Below are positions 58,296-64,000 of a stretch of DNA of 64,000 nt, in pieces (the stretch's first letter is position 1; each line of letters starts with the position of its first letter). The DNA comes from Plantago major. Lineage: Eukaryota; Streptophyta; Magnoliopsida; Lamiales; Plantaginaceae. The notes under the pieces are model-generated. The model saw only the letters and a program-made list of their open reading frames with translations. It was not told the DNA's origin and ran no database searches. Location of the stretch: assembly GCA_026545765.1 (NCBI GenBank), contig CM048839.1, forward strand, positions 89,728,414 to 89,792,413. The letters are read 5' to 3'. The position numbers were made by a program, and so were the translations under genes.

Positions 58296-59380
58296 TGTTT
58301 ACTTGCAAAAGTATTTTATCAATAACTAACTTTCATTTTTTTTGTTTGCATTTAGTAAAAAAAAAATTCAATTTTTGTGTGCATTGTAAAGGGAGGATTG
58401 AATTGCATGAGAGGAGGTATATGCGATTGATGATGTTTCTATGAACATCATATAAATTTTCTTTCAAATTGCAAACAGTTACAGGGTGGTAGTGCTACTT
58501 CCTACTTGCATTTCTGGCAGTTGCTTCGATGTTGTGTGGCATTTTAGCACCTGTATACATTAGCTTCTTAAACGGATGATTACACTATCCACAAGGCTTT
58601 TTTTTTTTCTTTCTGTTTTCTTAGCAATTGACTTGTTGGTTTGTATCTGGTATTTGACTTCGATATCTAACATCTGCAAATAAAAGAATTATATCGTATC
58701 AATTAATTTGTAGATTGGGTTCCATGAGGGTCCTCTAACCACCAAGCGTGTATAATGCATGACATTTTAGATCACTATATAAATGGATGTAGGCTACCTA
58801 AGTGCGTCATTAAACATTTTTGTGACTTTGATCATTATAGTCAACTTTTAACCATCAATTTTTTAGTAAATTGAATGGATTACAAAATCACACATGACAC
58901 GAAAATTCTAGTATAAAATATAACAATAACTTGTAAATATATAAGAATGCATGTTATGGTAGTATAGATTTTAACAAATAGTGTAAATCTGAAATACGAC
59001 TCACAATGAGTACAATAAGACCTATAAGGTGCGTGGTGAGGTTTTCAGATACTTCACTCTCATAGCACGCTCATCGAGTTTAGTAAAGTAAGGATTTTTA
59101 AACATTTATATATCTCTCTCATTATCGTGGACATTTATAATTAATTAACAAACATACCTTACATGTAATTACGAAAGTGATGACCAGGTGCAAAAGCCAA
59201 ATAGAAAACAATCGTTTCACATGAATTTCAAAAAAAAAAAAAAAAAAAAGCAAAGGATGGCATGTTTTTCTCATAAGTTGAGTTGTGTACGTTAATAGCC
59301 TTTGGGCAAAGGGATCAAGATTCTCAGACTAAGATGCGTCTAGGCCATTGTGATAGTACTGCAAGTTAGGCTTGCTCCTT
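58296..59380. other. Intergenic, no gene seen
   Basis: AT-rich sequence with an A20 run near 59230. No coding signal was recognised. Confidence 0.55.
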
Positions 59381-59910
59381 CTAGAATAGTTGTGACGGAT
59401 TTGAGCCAATTGGAGTTGACCCAGCCGGAAATTGAGGCAGACATGGCCGGAATTGAATCAGACGAAGCTGCAACAGTAGTCGCCATTGATGAAATTGACA
59501 GTTACAACAAGAAAGAACTCGCAAAAAAAAAAAAAGCAAAAAAATCAGAGAATTCACGGAAAAACTTTGCGAATTGTAGCGGAAGATTGAATCAAAATCG
59601 AAAGATATCAACTGATACCATGTAGAATTACTCAAATCAAATTGTATTGAAGATCAATTTGTGTGATAAACCACACTTTGAATGAATTACAGGAGTAAAA
59701 ATTATGAATGAAACAAGTAAATGTCAGTTATCTAATCGCTCTGTTTATATAGAGAAAAGACTAACTTACTAATCTAACTAACTTAACTAATTGACTTTCT
59801 ATTTAAGGAAAGTTTCTTAATATGGAAACTTTCTAAACTGGTACACTTCCTTGAGAATAGTCAGTGTAGCAGAGTTGGTATTGTCATGTTGAACATACAT
59901 CTTGCTTTCA
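59381..59910 (-). mobile_element. Copia-type LTR with adjoining leader, fragment
   Basis: On the minus strand an LTR-like end, GTAATTCTACA, is followed at once by TGGTATCAGTTGA (about 59622-59609), the primer-binding pattern of Ty1/copia elements. A TATATAAACAG promoter-like box lies about 130 bp inside the LTR (near 59750). The outer LTR border (about 59850-59910) is not clear, and the internal region is lost after about 240 bp. It is an old truncated fossil. The short ORFs over the leader are not taken as genes. Confidence 0.6.
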
Positions 59911-60920
59911 AAAGGTCATTGTTCTATTGTGATAGTATAACATAAAACATGCGTGTTAAAGGATGGGGGAACTACTTAGCTTGAAAATTTCAAAAAAAAA
60001 TTCTTGGAAGGAACTAGAATACTTGACTTGGGAAGTCAAAGAAAAAGTTCAAGATTACTAAGTTAGGAACTTAGTGTAAAAAGGATTTAGCTAAGGATAA
60101 GATTTTGTAATGGAACTCAAACTTTCTGTCTTAATGAATTCAAGTCTTAAGTGGATTAATTGAAGGATTACGCAAGCTTCAGATACCATTATAAACTTGT
60201 GTTATTTACTTGTGCACTTACTCTTTTAGCAAGCTATTTGTCTATTTGTGTTATTTGACTGCTTTATGAAGAGTAACACAAAACACTTGACAAAAGTCTT
60301 GCGCTCTCTGATTATAAGTATCAACAACCCTTGTGCTTGGTGAGAAGTATTGTTTAGACACGAAAAGTAATTAAAGACTATTCAAACCCCCCTCCCCCGG
60401 TCTTTAACCTTGTTGTCCAAGGGACCAACAATGATAAAAATGAGTAAATGAGATGATGGAGAGGTTGATGAAGCATAATGAGAAGATGTTGATGATGAGC
60501 ATGATGACAAAACTCTTTGATAGTAATCCATGGAAGCTTGTCTTCCATTTCATTTTCTTAAAAAAGAAATTTAATTTTAGAAATAGTTCCGGTGAACGGA
60601 GATTCGGTCATCATACATTTCACAACATGTGATTTTGAAGGGTGATTGTTGTACCCGGTGGTGTGTTGATGATGGAAGCAATTGGGGAGGTGGTGGTGGT
60701 GAGTTTTGAAGAAGAAAGATAATTAGGGGTTTAAAATGTGAAGGAGATATTTAGGAGGGCTGTATTTTGTAATTTTGTGCAGTTTATATTTTTATTTTTT
60801 TTTAAATTATTAAAGTTGTTTATAAATTAACGTTTAATTACTTTATTATGTCATTTGTCAGATTTTAAATGTTGTATATTAGTACAAGGCAAAGTTTCGT
60901 GGTACTAAAATTAATTCAGT
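59911..60920. other. Intergenic, no gene seen
   Basis: AT-rich. It contains a C-rich patch (CCCCCCTCCCCCGG near 60390) and GGTGGTGGTG near 60690. Nothing coding was recognised. Confidence 0.5.
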
Positions 60921-60925
60921 GCAAG

Positions 60926-61295
60926 TGTGTGTTTGCAAATGCTTTTACTTGTGCTTTTTTTTTGTCTGTTTTTACTAAAAGTTGATTAAATTTGATTTTA
61001 AGCAAAATTCAGTAGTGTTTGATATATCATATAAAAAACAGCTTAAAATTGTAAAATCAAAAGTTTTAGTGTTTGCAAATATTAATTTAATTAGTTGTTT
61101 TTAATTGGAAAAAAAGTTACTACTTACTTAAAGCAGTTAGAAGCAGCTATTGGGTTGCTTCTCTGCTTCTAGCGGTTACTTGCTTTTTTTTTCAGAAAAG
61201 TTGTAGCATAAGTTGTAATATAAAACACTAAAAAACTGCTTTCACTACTTTAAAATTACAAAAGCACTTTTTTTAAAAGCATTTGCAAACACAAG
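60926..61295. mobile_element. hAT-like MITE
   Basis: The ends are inverted copies of GTGTTTGCAAATGCTTTT (left near 60929-60946; right near 61276-61293 as its complement). They are followed inside by the GCTTTT/AAAAGC-rich sequence typical of hAT MITEs. The flanks TTCAGTGCA and TTAGTGGCA are similar but not identical, so the 8-bp duplication is uncertain. Confidence 0.6.
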
Positions 61296-61589
61296 CTTAG
61301 TGGCATGACGCGTGATATTAAAGTTTACAAAGAAAATGTGTAGTGAAAAATAAAAGTTTCCTCTAGGTGACCATCTCCAATCATTAAGAGTAAGTATAGT
61401 ATAGAGCCAGATTTTCCATTAGGATATAGAAAGGCCATTTTTTTACATTAAACCACTCGCGGTCAGTTTCTCCAGCTGCCCGAAAAATCTCGGTCACACT
61501 ATAAAAACCCCTGAATAAGGGAGGATTTGCAGATCAACGTGAGGGCGGATCGGGATCGGGTGAATGGAAGCGGCGATTGGGATGACGCA

Positions 61590-61817
61590 TTTGATGTCAC
61601 CCGATTTCAGCCCAGGCATGTCGATCACGAACACGTACGAGTTCGTCAGGTCCTTCACATCAGCCGGAGTGGCAGCCATTGCTCTAGCATCGCGGACGTA
61701 GGTCTTCATCAGAGTGCTGTCGGACTTGGTGTTGGTGGCATCGGAATCGTCGTGTTCAAGGATGTTCTGGATCGTGTGGAGCAAAGGTGCGTCGAATTCG
61801 AGTAGACGGAAATCCAT
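61590..61817 (-). pseudogene. Class II small heat-shock protein, 5' gene fragment
   Basis: On the minus strand the first 76 codons match plant cytosolic class II sHSPs: [20 protein letters not shown], then [17 protein letters not shown] and [18 protein letters not shown]. The match stops inside the alpha-crystallin domain at the IK of GDIK. The following 31 codons to the stop are unrelated, and the rest of the domain is absent. About 40-60 bases upstream look like the original sHSP leader. The protein could not form the sHSP dimer. The conserved phrases are well preserved, so capture is probably not very old. Confidence 0.88.
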
Positions 61818-62209
61818 TTGAGCTGAAATTGAATTGATTCTGAAAGAGAGCTTTTGATTTGTGCGAAAATGAAATGTGGTTGAAAACTTTTATGAAGCAG
61901 TTGTTGAATTGATAGATTCGGTGAGGAGTACAGTGATCAATTGGGGATTATGATGGAGAAATTGGTGTTTAGAGAAGGGGTGAAGGAGAGGGAGGAGCAG
62001 GCGAGGATGTAGTTGCAATCGAAGGTGTGGCCGGAGGAGAGGATGAGTGGATCGAACATTAGGGAGTTGGAGATTGGGCAGAGGAATTCTGGTAGGGGTT
62101 GGGGTTTTGGGGATGTGCTGTGGAAGGAGATTTTCCAGTACTAGTTGGAATTCTGGTTAGTGTGAGAGAATGAATTGTTGTACTAGTTGGAATTGATGTA
62201 GATCTGTGA

Positions 62210-62665
62210 TATTTTGCATATGTGAGATTTATATTGTGACAGGGGGATTTTATGTTGTATCTGTGGGATTTTGCAATTGTGAGATTTTTACTGTTTGTAG
62301 GATTTTTCCATATGTGAGATTTATCTTGTATCTGAGATATTTATTTTATATCTGTAATATATATCTTGTGTATGTGAGATTTTAAAACTGGTGAATTTAT
62401 CTTATGTCCGTTAGTTTTTGCATCTGTAAGATTTATCTTATGTCTGTGAGTTTTTGTATCTGTCTGTGTGTTTTTGCATCTGTGAGATTTATCTGGTGTC
62501 TGTGAGTTTTTAAAACTGGAAATTTATGTTGTGTCTGTGAGTTTTTATAACTGAGGGAATTAATGTTGTGTCTGTGAGTTTTTATAACTAGGGGGATTAA
62601 TGTTTTGTCTGTGTTTTTATAACTGGATGAATTAATGTTGTGTCTGTGAGTTTTTATAACTGAGG
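62210..62665 (+). repeat. Minisatellite of about 36-40 bp period
   Basis: Degenerate units ending TGTGTCTGTGAGTTTTT repeat from about 62220 to 62665. The last ones have the core GTCTGTGAGTTTTTATAACT seen at 33370-33560 and beside the Tat element at 18447-18470. Confidence 0.85.
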
Positions 62666-62877
62666 AAAGTTCAAACTGACCGCGAACAACATAAAGAAAA
62701 CCGAATTTTTCTTTTTCTAATAGAAAGCCAGACAATTTTCTAGAATTTGTGAATCATTAATCATACGTCATAGAAACTCGCTAACTGGTATAAACCTAAT
62801 ACGCCTTAATCCTCCGAAATGAAGAATTCGTCCTGTGACAGAATTTTGGGGCAAATTATTTTAACCTCTTAAACCTT

Positions 62878-62886
62878 AAACCCTAA
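62878..62886 (+). promoter_or_regulatory. Telo-box in the promoter or leader of TOZ
   Basis: AAACCCTAA stands 39 bp before the ATG, preceded by the near-copy AAACCTTAA. Telo-boxes are common close to the start of plant ribosome-biogenesis and ribosomal protein genes, which fits the gene downstream. Confidence 0.7.
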
Positions 62887-62924
62887 AATTCTGTCTCACT
62901 TCGTCAACCTCACAGCAGCTAGCT

Positions 62925-64000
62925 ATGGCGTCGACCACCTTAACACTGAAGCAGAACTACCGTTCCTCACAGTCTCTTCAGCAGTTCTACTCCGGTGGTC
63001 CTTTCGCTGTATCCTCCGACGGCTCCTTCCTAGTCTGCGTTTGCGATGACACTATCAAGATTGTCGACTCTTCTAACGCCGCCATTAAATCCACCATTGA
63101 AGGCGATTCCGAGTCAGTTACAGCTCTCATCCTCAGCCCAGATGATAGGTTGCTCTTTTCAACTAGCCACAGTCGCCAAATTCGAGTTTGGGACCTCTCT
63201 ACCCTCAAATGCGTCCGTTCTTGGAAGGTAGCTTTTCATGCCATTTAATTTAATTTGTCTTGCTTTGTTTCAGTTATTGGAGCTTTGGGGGTTGGGGGAT
63301 TGGAAGCATTGACTAAATTTTCGATTAGTTCGCCACCGGAATAAAAAGATGTAATCTTGATGCATTACTTAAAAAACCAAACTTTAATGGATTACATGGT
63401 TGGAATAGATTTTGCCTTTGGAAGGTCTAATATTTTTTAGTTTGAGATATAGAGTTGCAAGTATGATAGTAGGAATCCTGTGATATGCTGTTGCAGTAGT
63501 TATTTGGACTGTTGATTATTAGTAACAGCAATGTAGTATGTATTCATTTGAGTTTTAATGTATAAAAGGGACACGAAGGGCCGGTAATGGGAATGGCCTG
63601 CCATGCATCTGGAGGATTATTGGCGACAGCCGGGGCAGATCACAAGGTACAAGTTTGGGATGTGGATGGAGCTTTCTGTACCCATTACTTCAAGGGGCAT
63701 AAAGGGGTTGTAACGAGTATTATGTTCCACCGAGATCCAAGCCGGCTACTTGTGAGTTTTCATTTTCTAAAATCAGATATACTAATGTTACTTGACGAGT
63801 AAAATTAAGGTGTGATGTAAGCTTATAATTGAGTAATTACTTACAGCTTTTCACGGGCGGTGATGATGCAACTGTCAGAGTATGGGATCTCACAACCAAA
63901 AAGTGTGCTGCCATACTAGAGAAACATCAATCGACAGTTACTTCCTTGGCAATGTCTGAAGATGGATGGACCTTGCTATCTGCTGGAAGAGATAAGGCAT
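62925..64000 (+). CDS. TOZ: TORMOZ/UTP13 WD40 protein, 5' part (continues past the window)
   Basis: Exons are read as 62925-63227, 63569-63751 and 63847 to the window end, all in frame across GT-AG introns. The protein starts MASTTLTLKQNYRSSQSLQQ. It has WD40 repeats with blades ending VWDLSTLKC, VWDVDGAFCTH and VWDLTTKKC, and the phrases GHEGPVMGMACHASGGLLAT and GGDDATVRVWDL. These closely follow Arabidopsis TOZ (At5g16750), the plant UTP13/TBL3 homologue. It is a nucleolar part of the small-subunit processome, needed for 18S rRNA processing and for regulated cell division in the embryo. About 210 residues are in the window; the full protein is about 880 residues, so most blades and the UTP13 C-terminal domain lie beyond. 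No break is seen. Confidence 0.93.

Larger units (their letters stand above)
61412..62735. mobile_element. Probable Pack-MULE carrying a heat-shock gene fragment
   Basis: Inverted arms share CGCGGTCAGTTT (61458-61469; complement at 62673-62684). Looser similarity continues outward for about 50 bp on each side (CCATTAGG... against CTATTAGA...). Between them lie a host gene fragment (class II small heat-shock protein, minus strand) and a minisatellite with the same core as at 33370-33560. Long arms plus captured coding sequence fit a Pack-MULE. I could not read a 9-bp target duplication, so the borders are approximate. Confidence 0.55.

Noticed and set aside
59350-59625. 91-codon Lys/Glu-rich open frame
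   Set aside because: It overlaps the primer-binding site and leader of a minus-strand copia fragment, and its Lys run comes from an A-rich stretch.

Overview
This window is nuclear DNA of a flowering plant, very probably a eudicot. The evidence is host genes with plant-type introns, a PLS-class DYW pentatricopeptide gene, a plant-type inositol phosphate kinase, and a heavy load of plant transposon families: CACTA, Mutator-like, Ty3/gypsy of the Tat type, Ty1/copia and L1 LINE. I cannot name the species. All exon borders were placed by eye from reading frame, GT/GC-AG signals and remembered family sequences. Transposon borders rest on terminal and target-site repeats that I could read directly.

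Layout. 1-5747: right part of a CACTA DNA transposon with a decayed minus-strand transposase. 5748-6505: right end of a second CACTA, which sits in the reverse transcriptase region of a fossil minus-strand Ty3/gypsy element (6506-10436). 10950-14400: an intact-looking five-coding-exon GNAT acetyltransferase gene (NAA60/MCC1 type) with a leader intron and short upstream ORFs. 16171-16241: a tRNA-Gly(GCC) locus, minus strand. 16866-17825: intronless ITPK1, minus strand. 18480-33228: a 14.7-kb Tat-lineage Ty3/gypsy retrotransposon with both LTRs and a 5-bp target duplication. It has sense gag-pol and a separate antisense ORF block, which a 1-kb CACTA has entered. 33229-41069: minisatellite, small inverted-repeat elements, an LINE fragment and a foldback element. 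41159-43585: intact CRR22-like DYW-PPR gene. 43900-44420: PPR pseudogene. 44573-50260: sphingoid-base kinase (LCBK2-like) pseudogene whose intron holds a 3.7-kb long-inverted-repeat element full of a TATGTTCTC-like motif. 50818-56235: Ty1/copia element. 56871-58286: Mutator-like element with a 9-bp duplication. 59380-59910: copia LTR fragment. 60926-61295: hAT-like MITE. 61412-62735: probable Pack-MULE carrying a piece of a class II small heat-shock gene. 62925-64000: 5' part of TORMOZ/UTP13, a WD40 gene of ribosome biogenesis, with a telo-box upstream.

The host genes are housekeeping genes of separate pathways: N-terminal protein acetylation, inositol phosphate and phosphate signalling, plastid RNA editing, and the small-subunit processome. 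From memory, TOZ (At5g16750), ITPK1 (At5g16760) and NAA60 (At5g16800) are close neighbours in Arabidopsis. The window therefore looks like an old conserved gene block that has been pushed apart, with about 45 kb now lying between the ITPK1 and TOZ start codons. The least explained piece is the 365-bp-period, TATGTTCTC-rich inverted-repeat element at about 45860-49530.
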